Below, piece after piece: positions 50,427-60,463 of a stretch of 64,000 nt of DNA. The first letter of the stretch is position 1. Every line of letters begins with the position of its first letter. Under the pieces are notes generated by a model. That model was not told where the DNA came from. It made no database searches and worked only from the letters and a program-made list of their open reading frames with translations. The stretch lies in assembly GCA_037349315.1 (NCBI GenBank), contig JBAIAC010000033.1, forward strand, positions 23,640,001 to 23,704,000, given 5' to 3'. Origin of the DNA: Chelydra serpentina (lineage: Eukaryota; Chordata; Testudines; Chelydridae). Both the position numbers and the translations under genes were made by a program.

Positions 50427-51812
50427 AATATATTAAGAATTGGATTTTCAGAAGTGCTCAGCATTGATCTAACCTTGCTCCTGTCTGAACAGAACTAAGC
50501 GCTTTTGAAGATCCACACCTAATTGTTAAGTGAGTCTCTGGGATAATTGCTTCTTAAAAGGGAATGCTCTGTATTTTTAAGTGTTATATGCAATGACAGG
50601 ATTAAACAAAGCACAAAGAAACAAAGCACAAAGTTTTAGAGCTATGTGGATCTCAACAGTTTGCACAGGTTTCTGTCAACATTCTCTTGGTTTTGATCCA
50701 TATGAATTTTCACAGTTGAGTTTTGCTTTGAGTTTCTGATTTGAATAAAGCAAATCTTTGCCAAAACCACACGACTCCAAAACCCCATGGAACCATGAAT
50801 TTGGCACTCTTTTGATATGGAAGCTGTAAATTGTGCTCAGCTTCACTTGAAACTAGGCCATAGGCCTTTCAGTTATGAAACAGCAAAACTTCCAGCAAAT
50901 AAGGTCAGAAGTTTGAGTTCCTAAGAAAGTGAAAACCATGTGAGTTTTGCCTTGTTTGGAGTTTTTGAACATCTCTAGTATTTTTCTTTAGCCTGAGTAT
51001 TCCTTAGATATACACATACTGCATAGCTAGACAAAAGGAACAAGCCTACACATTCTTTAAGTATTTCTGGTTTTCTACTTTATAAGTTTAAGTGAAAATG
51101 GGATTTAGCTCCATCTTGCTAGTTCTAACATAACCTATGCCCTCTTAATGAAGGTTACATCTCCGATTGGTAGTACTCAGTCTTGACAGCTTTACATGCC
51201 ACAATTACAAGATAAAGATATGCATGTTTTAATTGAAAGGTAGAAAACCACAAAGTATATTGTAAATCACACACTAGCTAAGAGCAACAAATGTCTTGTT
51301 AAAAAACCACATGTCATTCTGAGCTGCCAAGCATTAAATCTTTTGAATATGGTTCTTCTTAACAGACCACATGAAACTTTTAGAAAAGAGAAAAGTGTGA
51401 AAAATTATTTCAGGTTTCAAAATAGACACAGGCATAAAGAAAACACATATTTGTGAAGAAGCTAAAAAGATCAGAGAGTATGGAAGGAAAACAATGCAGA
51501 ATCCACACCTGGGCAAGCCAGAGATGTGAAGGCACAGCTAAATTAAGGGAGGGAGGGGCGGTGTCTACAAGCCAAACCTGAAGTCAAGTAAGTGGGGAGC
51601 AGATTCTAACAACACACATAAATGAATAAGCTCACCAGCATCATTGCACAGCCACAAGACAACGGCAGCCTAATCTCATTGAATTGAATTGCCGTAATTC
51701 ATAGAGTAAAAAAAGGCTAAACTGACCTAGGCTTTGATCAGGGATTTTGAACTTCAGCTGAGCTCAGAAGGGGACCATAATACAACGGAAGCACACATCA
51801 GATATATCTGAC

Positions 51813-52026
51813 CTGTCATAGAGTTTTCAGATGTACACAGTTGCTCTCTCAGCTTTTCCACATCGTCTGGATGAACCTGCTCATAGAGTGTGCTGCCAAA
51901 CCACTCTGACTGTGGCTGGTTCAGCACTGGAGTAACGGAATCCGATACGTAGATGACTCTCCCGGTCTCAGCTGCAACTACAAACAGGAACCCATCTGCA
52001 GCCTCAAGGATAAGATGTTTCAGTTC
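51813..52026 (-). CDS. ARNT2: ARNT2 exon (window exon 3): PAS-A, first part
   Basis: This 214-nt exon holds 71 whole codons plus the first base of a Gly codon. It starts [20 protein letters not shown] and ends [12 protein letters not shown]. It forms most of PAS-A, the dimerisation surface that with the bHLH selects class I partners. The landmark [20 protein letters not shown] and the HPDDVEKL segment are both present. The acceptor is tttgcaag and the donor is ACAG|gtcaga. [11 protein letters not shown] distinguishes it from ARNT1, which I recall as IVSCETGRVVY. Confidence 0.98.
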
Positions 52027-53616
52027 CTTGCAAAGACAGGATTTAATTAGAAGGCCAGCAAGAAGAGAGAATTAAAGAATACCTCTGTCCCCCTCAACTC
52101 AACACTTTTTTGTAATTTGAATGGCTGGTCAAATAATAAATGAACCACATTTTCAATGTGGTACTGATACAACAATGCATCCAATTTTGTAATGAAACAA
52201 AAATTGTTAATCTTAGTAACTACAACAACATCTTTTATCTGATGACCTCAATGCAGGTTAGAAAAATTAACTACGCAAGCCTCATAACTCCCCTCTGAAG
52301 TAGGTATCATAAAGCGAGGCACAGACAGGGGAAATGACATGCTAAAGATAATTCAGTAATTCCATCCTTATTGAAATGTTCTATAGAATTTAACAGAGAA
52401 TAAATCAACAGGATTCTTTTGAAGTGTAATATGATCTTTTAGATATTATTCAAAATCTGTAAAAATCTCATAAGGAATGCTATTCTTTTAATATATTTAT
52501 TTTAACTTTCCAATAGAAATTTATAGCAAAGACATAATAAAAAAATTACTGAAAGATTAATAATCTCTATCAAATTCTATAAAACTTTTCCACATAAGAA
52601 AGGAGGGTCACTACTGACCTTTTCCATTCCCTGAATCATTTGAATGCTAATGGCGAGTTTTCAAACAGCCTCTTTGTATGCACAGACCTCAGTGTTCCTG
52701 TTAAAGAGCACCTACCTTTTTTGTGTGCATAATGCTCACTGTTGCATGCACAACCTGGGCAGTTAGTAACCCAACAGCTTGACCAGTGTATGCAATTTGT
52801 TCTTTGTATGTATATATATAAAAAAAATGTATAGCAACTTTGGTGGAAGCAATCAGTTGTGCAAAAATGGTTGATGAGGAGTGAAAAACATGGCCCTATC
52901 TTTTATTTCTGTTTACTCAGACTCCCTTCTTAACACCCTCCCAAACCTGTTGCAACTGAAACTTGTATAGCAACATATGAGGTTTCTCAAGCCTGTCTCT
53001 TTCATTGTTCACTTCATTGTTTTGATTAAATATTTTAGTCTCTTAAATAAGGGTCTCTGACACTTTTCAGACTTTTGCGACTGTTACTTAGGGGGGAGAA
53101 AGGGTGCCTAAACAATGCAAGTCTGTGCTAGACCCTGCTGCCCACCTGCTGAACATCTCACATTTAATCTCACATATTGACCTACAATGGAGCTTAGATA
53201 GCAAGATACAGTTTAGGGACATTCCAAGCTCCATTGTGGGTTGGAGTGCACAACATTGAACAGAAGGTGGATGGTGCTGGGTGATAAGGAAGAGATCTTA
53301 GTCTGGTAAACTGATACCATTGCCTTAAAGAGCTGTAACTGCTATCAGAAACACTGCTAATAAACTACATGCTTCTGCTCACATGTATCTTCTTTTTCAC
53401 CACAGTGTATCAATTTCTGAAACACCTACTAAAAACAAGATGATTTTGTTAAAATGGCCCACGTCCCTCTATATTAGCTGCAACTTCTAGAGGATTTATG
53501 ACCCCCATTAACAACACAGTTGGAAATAGAAAAAAATGTGTGCGTCATTCTGTAAGTCTAAAAATAAAATAAAATGATACAATGAAAAGTGACTAGTCTG
53601 CCCTAAAGAAGAGTAA

Positions 53617-53698
53617 CAAAGTGGGTGAGGTGATATATTTTATTGGACCAACTTCTGTTGGTGAGAGAGAGAGACAAGCTTTCAAGCTTACACAGAGG
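53617..53698. mobile_element. Hairpin repeat, 'ggtgggtgaggtaat' family, copy D (half)
   Basis: It shows gtgggtgaggtgatatattt, attggaccaacttctgttgg and tgagagagagagacaagctt, ending cttacacagagg. Only the left arm of the family is present. The flanks share about 7 bp (aagaaga), too short to be convincing as a duplication. Confidence 0.7.
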
Positions 53699-53768
53699 TA
53701 AGAAGACAAGTTAAGTGACAATATTTGCAGACCCCCAGAAGCAAATTTAGAGAGACCCAAGATAAAAG

Positions 53769-55225
53769 TGTGACGTTTCACTCCATATTCTTTATGACAA
53801 TATGCTTACGATATGAATATGACATACCTGAGATGTACTTTATGCAAGATGGGTCTTGTAAGGTATCATTGGAAAGGTTATAATTTACAGAATGTGATTA
53901 TACAATTTGTATGCCTGTATCATTTCTGAAGTTAGGACTATTGACTATGTATCTGTATTTCAACTATGCTACTTTAGGTGACGTCCACTGCTAACACTTC
54001 AGGTACAACAATGGAAAAGCCAGACAGGGCGGCTGGCCCATCAGCGAGGACAACGGACTGTGAAAAGGCTTGGCTTTCCTGCGGGGCTCCATCCTACCAC
54101 TGACTCATTGACTCTGTGATACTACAGAGCCAGGTGGTCTTGTCACCTGATACCAAACATTACCCGGGACTTCTTGTAACTTTCCACTGGACGGGGGGGT
54201 CAAGTTTGGGAAACAAAGGATTCCTGCCTTTTGCAAATCCTATTTAAAGATGGGGAGGAAAGCAAATGGGACTCCTCCTCTCCATGGCCCGTCTGCCCAA
54301 GAAGAAAGACTACTAAAGCTACCTGAAGGGATGGCCGGGGGAAGTCCAGACTGATACAGGGGTCCAGTCTGAAAAGAAATATAACTGGAAGTCTGAAACA
54401 CAGAAAATTTGCAACCTGACTAAAAAAATATTTTGGGTGAGAATTTGCATTTTGTAACCTGTTTCTTAAGTATATTGAGATTAGCTTGTGTTTTTTGTTT
54501 CATTTGGACAGTAATCTGCTTTGTTCTGTCTGTTACCTCTTATATTCACTTAAAATTCACCTTTTGTAGTTAATAAACTTATTGCTTGTTTATAATATAA
54601 ACCAGTCTATGTAATTTCTAACGGGGGAGGGGGAACAGTTGTACTTATCTTCCTCCACATTCAGGGAGGGGGCAAATTTCATAAAACGTTTGGGTTTGTA
54701 CCCCTTAAAAGGAGTGGGCACCAGAGCGTTGGGGCGAGCCCCTAAGACTGAATCTTTCCAGAGCGGATCTGTCTCTCTGCCCAGGGCTACACTAGGGGAG
54801 GGGGTCGATCTACGATACGCAGCTTCAGCTACGTGAATAACGTAGCTGAAGTCGGCGTATCGTAATCGACTTACCTGGCCATGAGGACGGCGGCGAGTCG
54901 ATCGCTGCTGCTCCCCCGTCGACTCCGCTTCCACCTTTCGATGAGGTGGATTTCCAGAGCCGACGGGGAGCGCTTTCGGGGATCGATTAATCGCGTCTAA
55001 ATGAGACGCAAAAAATCGATCCCCGAAAGATCGATTGCTACCCGCCGATCCGGGGGGTAGTGAAGACAAGCCCTCTGTGCAGCTGGGTGTGGCCCTGCCT
55101 GTGTGCTTGGCTGGAAGAGGCTTGTGAGCCTAACCCAGCAAGGCCAGGTAAAGTGGACCCAGGCTGGCAGAATAGGCTGACTCACTGGTACCACAGCACA
55201 TCAGGTGACACCCAAAGGGCCCAAA
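53769..55225 (+). mobile_element. LTR-like element with a nested MITE
   Basis: It begins TGTGACGTTTCACTCC and carries an AATAAA signal at 54572-54577 followed by a pyrimidine and G-rich stretch. It resumes after the MITE (54782-55074) with gcagctgggtgtggccctgc and ends near 'atcaggtgacacccaaagg'. I recognise the wording as a repeat frequent in turtle DNA, but no second copy, primer-binding site or coding region is present. The class (LTR retrotransposon) is an inference from the ends and the polyadenylation signal. Confidence 0.5.
54782..55074. mobile_element. Fold-back MITE nested in the LTR-like element
   Basis: The ends are CAGGGCTACACTAGGGGAGG and GGTAGTGAAGACAAGCCCT. Internal perfect inverted segments are gcttcagctacgtgaataac / cgtagctgaagtcggc and tcgatccccgaaaga / tttcggggatcga. 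It is the same family as 21516-21808 in reverse orientation. The open frame covering it on the minus strand is created by the inverted repeats and is not a gene. Confidence 0.8.
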
Positions 55226-55712
55226 CCCATTGCAAAAAGTACATAGAGATATGAGCATTGAAAGCTCAGCAGCTGCTGGTATCTAACAGAAATACGTATT
55301 GCTTCAAGCCATTCTTTACATATTTAAGAACTCATCTGTTAAGAGCAAACGTGCGTAAATTACAGCCCTCCGAGTTCAAAAGTACCAGCAGGCATGAGGA
55401 GTTTCCAGTGGATACGGCTGAACCTGGGCTCCCTTGAAATATCAGTTACTACATCTTCCCTATAGCCAAAAGGAAACTAGAGAGGAGTTTCATAAGTTCA
55501 GATCCAAGCTCTCCAGGTCTGAGTTTTTACAGATGGGGGCTAGCCATGTAGTGCAGATCCAAATCTGTCTGTGCTCACACCTGGGATTGTGTGCCTCTCA
55601 CTAAATGAGGCAAGGAAAACATAATGTGAAGAACCTACTGACCTCTCTATCCTATATCTCAAAATAATAGGATTATTTAGCCCGGAAGAAATAACATTTA
55701 TGAAGCAACTAC

Positions 55713-55926
55713 CTGTTCCGTTAGGAAAGAAGGCTTATATGCCCCATCAGTAGATTTATTTCCGGTGCCTCTCATAGACTTCATGTGCGAAACAGCCATA
55801 CGCAGAATTGTCAGCTTGTCAGGTTTACGGGCCAATGCACTGCAGGTGGGCACCATGTCCGACAGCTCAGTGATATACTGTGTCATCTTATTTCTCCTGC
55901 GTCTTTCAATTTCACTATGATTCTCC
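55713..55926 (-). CDS. ARNT2: ARNT2 exon (window exon 2): bHLH domain
   Basis: This 214-nt exon completes a split Arg codon and then encodes 71 residues from [14 protein letters not shown] to SFLTEQ. It is the complete bHLH. The basic region carries the His-Glu-Arg triad spaced i, i+4, i+8 (H3, E7, R11 of the exon) that in ARNT family crystal structures reads the E-box-type half site. Helix 1 is [10 protein letters not shown], the loop is [11 protein letters not shown], and helix 2 runs [14 protein letters not shown]. Gln after Met-Thr (MTQY) and GNKSTDGAY are ARNT2-type residues. The acceptor is tttag and the donor is CAG|gtagtt. If the intron were retained, only four extra residues would follow before a stop. 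Confidence 0.98.
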
Positions 55927-56002
55927 CTAAACATTTAAAGAAAGATCAAGCCAACAGACAAAGACAGACAAGATCAGTATAGGAATTTCCCTTTGGTGTT
56001 AT

Positions 56003-56225
56003 AAATAATAATAATACTTTGCACTTGTGTAGCATCTTTCATCCAAGGAGATCAAAGTGCTTTACAAAGGTAAGCATTATTATCCCCCATTTTACAGGTG
56101 GGGAAACTGAGGCACGACAGTTAAATATGACTTGCCCAAGGTCACACAGTGAGTCAGTGGCAGAGCGGAGAAAAGAATCCAGATTTCTTAACTGCCAGGT
56201 CCTGGCTCTAACCCCCTAGCAATTA
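56003..56225 (+). repeat. L2-like old repeat
   Basis: It shows 'aataataatactttgcactt', tcaaagtgctttacaaaggt, 'cccattttacaggtgggg', 'aaactgaggcacgacag', cttgcccaaggtcacacagt and gtcagtggcagagcgg, in the canonical order of L2-type 3' regions. Confidence 0.7.
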
Positions 56226-56744
56226 TATCTCATTTGTTTTAAAGCAGCAGACAGAAAAAGAAACATGAGGTGCTGAGGGCTGTCAACTCCAGAGGAAGTG
56301 CCACCGGTCAAGAGATGCTCTGTGCCTCCTAGCATAAGGACTTTAGTGAGGTGTTGCTTGTGTTAATACAGAACCTGATCCAGCTCCTGATTAAATCAAT
56401 GGGAGCCGCTCAATGGATTTCAGGTCCACAGTAAGCAACAGCTCTGACTAAAATTTTGTAATGGCGATATAGACCCCAATCCTGTAATCCTATGCAGCAG
56501 ACCTCAACCCCTATGCTGCCCACCCCCCAGACCTCAATAAGATTATGTATGGCTGCAGGGATCAATAACAGGCAAATACAATATCTAAACCAAATATTAA
56601 AGGTAAAGTAGGTCCTGACTTGCCAGACACTAAACAGGTAATTATATAAGAGAATAATTAACTATAGTAATAAAATAACTATGACGATATTCAACACTAA
56701 TATAGAGCTTTTTATCTTTAATGAGACTTACACAGATACCTAGA

Positions 56745-56875
56745 GCATCTTTCACAATAACCCTATTTCACAGAGGTTAAATAACTTGACTATAGCTACA
56801 AAGGAAGTCTGAGGAAGCCAAAGAAAGCTAGAGCTGGGATTAGAACTCCGGAGTTCCTGAATACCAATACTGTGC
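56745..56875 (+). repeat. L2-like old repeat, degraded
   Basis: It shows 'ctatttcacagaggttaaat', aacttgactatagctacaaa and 'gagctgggattagaactccg'. Order is preserved but the spacing is shorter than in 56003-56225. Confidence 0.55.
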
Positions 56876-57406
56876 TCAAAAAATATTCAAAAGAACACAT
56901 TATCAGAAGCTTTGGGTTTACTTTGTCTTTCATGAGTGACAACATTTATAATTATAAAGGCCACATCTTAAACTCTTTACTCAGTCAAAACTATCATTAA
57001 AGTCCATGGGAATTTTACCTGATAAATAATTGAGTTAAAAATTGTGCAAAGACTTCAGGATTTAGGGTGTGATTTTCAAAGAGGTCTAACAGAGTTAGAT
57101 GTATAATTTCCATTCTTTGAAAACCCCAGCCTTAGCCTACAGATATTAATTTTCATGGCAAAACACTGCTCTCAGTCCACCTATCAAATTCATATCAAAT
57201 TATGTAAAACCATCCAGCAAATTAAGGTTTTTTTCCCCTCCACTTCACATTTCCCAATACCCTAAAACAAGGAGGATCACCGACTCATTTAAATTTTATT
57301 TCCAAAGTTCTCAGCACATAACAATAAATATATTACTGAGTTGGCCAGTTGCATTTCAGGGTTTTTCAATTATCAGCTGTTAATATTGTATATATATTAG
57401 GATCTG

Positions 57407-57495
57407 TGGGTCAGATCCTCAGCTAGTGTAAATCAAACAGCTTTATCAAAGTCAATGGAGTTGAAACAATTTACATCAGCTGAGGAACTGACCTA
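57407..57495. repeat. Short hairpin repeat
   Basis: The left arm is gtgggtcagatcctcagcta; the right arm is 'ttacatcagctgaggaactg'. The central 'aagtcaatggagtt' core is intact. It is the same family as 60377-60463. Confidence 0.7.
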
Positions 57496-58133
57496 CTGAA
57501 CCTAGAAAACTACACTGCATCATAGAGATGCATTTCTTTATTTTCTGACGTGGCACCAGCATACTGTACCTGTAAAGTGGTAGCTACCTACAAGCATGCC
57601 CAGGACAGGTGCATGCCACTTCTGATGTCACAGCAGCTTCTTCCACTGATTTCAATGAGCTGTGTATGGAGTTTTCTTGTGGGATTACTGACTGATCCAA
57701 CAAGATGTGAAATTGCAGATTACCACATGGAGAATCTAGTAACATTGATAGGTACAACATGCAGTATTGGAAGAGATTAATTTATTCTTATTTAGCATAA
57801 CTCAGGGCAGAATAATTAGGGAGTGACTCGTAGAAGTAGATTAAGCAAAATTCAGAATACTTTTCACCCACTTTTCACAACTAAGCTTTTTTTTAAAATT
57901 TAGGGTCGGTATCCCAATATGGTTCTCTTTGAAACACTCTAGCAAATAAGAAAGATCACAGAACATCTAGAAGAGTTGGAGTGCATTGGCTTGTGTTGCT
58001 TTAGAAGATGCATCATATGTGCAGGGTATCATATGTAGGTATTAGATGTTGGAGTCACTAACAGAATCAACACATTTTAGGGTTCTGTCGCCACATTCAC
58101 AATTCCCACTGATATGAATAAGGACCTTATGAA

Positions 58134-58778
58134 TAAGACTACGTTTCAGTCATGGGTATTCTTAGTAAAAGTCATGGACAGATTATGGGCAGTAAACAAA
58201 AATTCATGACCTGTCCCTGACTTGTACTGTATACCCTTAACTAAAACTTGGGCCGGGGGGGGCGCGGGTGCTCTGGGAGAGGAGGGGTGGCCCGGGACCC
58301 CCGCTGGTGCTAGGAGGAGGCAGGCGGCGGCATGTGGCCTGGGACCCCCGCTGCTGTTGGAGGGGAGGGTTGGCGGGTCTCGCAGGCTCCCTACTCAGCT
58401 CCACATGTCCCTGCAGCTCCTAGAGGGAGGGGTGGCAAGGGGGGCTCTGCGCGCGGCTCCTGCCACAAGCGTCAGTTCCACAGCTCCCATTGGCTGGGAA
58501 CTGCAGCCAATGGGAGCTTTGGGGGCAGCACCTGCGGGCGCTGGCAACGCACGGAGCCCTCTGGTCTCTCCGCCTAGGAGCTGCAGGGACATGCTGGTGG
58601 GAGCTGGAGACCCCCCGCCGCCCAGGAAAGCGCCGCGCCGCACCTCCACCTACTGCCCCAGCCCCCTCCCACACACCCAAACTGCTGCTGCTGGCCTGAG
58701 CCACTGGCCACTGCGGAAGTCACGGAGGTCACAGAAAGTCACGGATTCCGTAACTTCCGTGACAGACACGCAGCCTTA
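58134..58778. mobile_element. TA-flanked MITE, 641 bp
   Basis: The unit 58136-58776 begins AGACTACGTTTCAGTCATGG and ends CCGTGACAGACACGCAGCCT, with TA on both sides (58134-58135 and 58777-58778). Short inverted ends AG-CTACGT / ACGCAGCCT suggest a Tc1/mariner-type MITE. It contains repeated gtcacggaNgtcac words near the right end and a CCAAT palindrome (58481-58519). The long GC-rich frame inside it (58222-58848) has no conserved protein feature. Confidence 0.65.
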
Positions 58779-58933
58779 CTTAGGAGTATACAAAGAGTAC
58801 ACAATTCAAACAAGTGTATTGCAATGTCAGCCCCTAATTGTTCAATAAATTACAACCTCTCTCTTTTGTTAAGGTTACCATATGCTTTGTTTATCACATT
58901 CTTCCTACTGAAGGACCTGTTTCAGATTCTCAA

Positions 58934-59123
58934 CTGTCTGTGAGTGAGATGGTGTAGCCGTATTGATCCCAGGATACTAGAGAGATTAGATACGAGAGCT
59001 CTGTGTAAGCTCGAAAGCTTGTGTCTCTGACCAACAGAAGCTGGTCCAATAAAAGATATGACTTCACCCACCTTGGGTCTCTAATATCCTGGGACCGACA
59101 TTGCTACAACCTGTATGTGAGTG
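58934..59123. mobile_element. Hairpin repeat, 'ggtgggtgaggtaat' family, copy E, with 13-bp direct repeats
   Basis: The insert is 58947-59110. It begins 'gatggtgtagccgtattgat', lacks the left ggtgggtgagg arm, and carries the right arm (cagaagctggtccaataaaa, cacccaccttgggtctct, 'cctgggaccgacattgct'). Direct repeats ctgtctgtgagtg (58934-58946) and ctgtatgtgagtg (59111-59123) match at 12 of 13. Confidence 0.8.
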
Positions 59124-59466
59124 TTTTTAACTCACATACAGAGTAACCAACAGACAACAGGACCCGTTGCATGGAAACAGTGACAAGATCCAATATTCCA
59201 TGTTATTTATTATTTTAAAACTTTAAAACTATTACATTAATCCATAGGTCAGTAAAGGGCCTGCCAAACAAATAAATCTGACACTGACCTGGAACTCACT
59301 AAAGTTGAGCTTAGTAGATAGCAAGAGGGAACATAGACCCTTTTTTAAAAGGGTCTGATCCTGGAAACTTACATACATGGACAAGTTTAGAAGATGGAGT
59401 CCTGAATTTATAATTCCTAACTGGTTTTTAAAGAATGTTTTTGAGGGTATTAAATCTGGCCCTAGA

Positions 59467-59542
59467 CGGGCTGATCCAAAGTCCCCAAAGTCAATAGCAG
59501 GTGGGAAGTCTCCTATTGACTTTAATGGGCTTTGGATCAGGC
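59467..59542. repeat. Short hairpin repeat, 'gatccaaag' family
   Basis: The left arm is gggctgatccaaagtcccca; the right arm is 'atgggctttggatcaggct'. The agtcaatag core is duplicated as attgactttaatgg on the other arm. It is the same family as 62842-62914. Confidence 0.75.
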
Positions 59543-60376
59543 TCTAGATAAGTGAACCTTACTGATTTGTGATCAGTCAGAATGTTATCATGTAATATAA
59601 AAGGGGCAAAACGTATGTGATTTTCCTTGTTCCTACCTGACCATCCTCTGCATCAGCAGTACTTTGATCATCTTCCCACCTAGAAACAAAATACCTAGCT
59701 CTCTAAGCTAAGGTGCACAGACTGAGAACTTTTGGATACGACTATCCCCCTTCTTTTCTCTCAGCAGAGGATCTCTACAGAACACGCCTACCTTGCAAAT
59801 GTTTCCTTATCACCAGAGATTTGATCATCATCATACCTGTAAACAAAGTAAATTCAAAAGGCTTACCAAAACTAGAAAAGTCAATACAAAGCAGAAGGCG
59901 AAGACAATACTTGTAATTGCAAAGTACTATAAATTACACCAAGAGAAGCATGATATTATGGGAATGATGGAATGAAAAGGAAAAGGGGACTCTGGTGAAA
60001 CTTTTTGAATGACCAGGAACCAGTTGTTAAAAACTCTCTCTTTTCGTGTATTAATATGAAAAAGGTCAAAATATGACCCACTGGTTTCACTTAAAATATT
60101 AGAGCCTTTTTGTTTATTGCTTGAGAAAGTTGTACAAAGCGCCATTAGTCTGTTACTAATAGTAACCTATGAAATATTCCTGGCTGCACAGCTGTAGTAG
60201 GGGTATCTTCAGCAGGCTGCATCCACTACCCATGGCACTCAGTAGAGGGCAGTGATGACACATACAAATTGTGGAAAGAGAGACATCCAAACGCAGTTCA
60301 TTATTTTATGGACACCTTTGTATAAAACTTTAATACAGACACTGTACACTCCACCAAGTATTCTTTATGAGATCCT

Positions 60377-60463
60377 GGGCCAGATCGTCAGCTGCTGTAA
60401 GTCAGGATAGCTCCACTCAAGTCAATGGAGCTATACTGATTTACACCAGCTGACGATCTGCCT
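60377..60463. repeat. Short hairpin repeat, near perfect
   Basis: The left arm is ggccagatcgtcagctgctg; the right arm is caccagctgacgatctgcct. The apex is gctccactcaagtcaatgga. The arms pair almost without mismatch by eye, so this copy looks young or under structural constraint. Confidence 0.8.

Larger units (their letters stand above)
25352..51812 (-). other. ARNT2: Giant intron between exons 3 and 4 (26461 bp)
   Basis: It splits the PAS-A coding sequence. It contains five hAT elements (34215, 36059, 39032, 45276, 48959), a CR1 remnant (38041-38995), a solo LTR (49610-50421), MIR-like fragments, hairpin repeats (29851, 43348), a CA microsatellite (27498-27543) and a CT-rich degenerate region (28614-29200). 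I see no exon or RNA gene in the stretches 25.4-27.2, 27.6-28.6, 32.5-34.2, 39.8-43.3 and 46-48.5 kb. Confidence 0.75.
52027..55712 (-). other. ARNT2: Intron between exons 2 and 3 (3686 bp)
   Basis: It holds an L2-like fragment (52265-52365), a hairpin repeat (53617-53698) and an LTR-like element with a nested MITE (53769-55225). The stretch 52370-53600 shows only AT-rich sequence. Confidence 0.75.

Noticed and set aside
52265..52365. L2-like fragment with 'gcgaggcacagacagggg'
   Set aside because: Only a short stretch matches the L2-type word order, too little to list as a defined element.
54590..55069. Open frame of about 159 codons on the minus strand
   Set aside because: It crosses the boundary between an LTR-like element and a nested fold-back MITE, and is produced by inverted-repeat composition.
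58222..58848. Open frame of about 208 codons on the plus strand
   Set aside because: It lies inside and across the edge of a TA-flanked GC-rich MITE, reads as Gly/Ala/Pro/Arg-rich low complexity, and parallel frames occur on the other strand.
59823..59920. Possible extra ARNT2 exon near 'catcatcatacctgtaaac'
   Set aside because: The phases of the flanking exons already join perfectly (AG|G for Arg) and no ARNT2-like residues are encoded.
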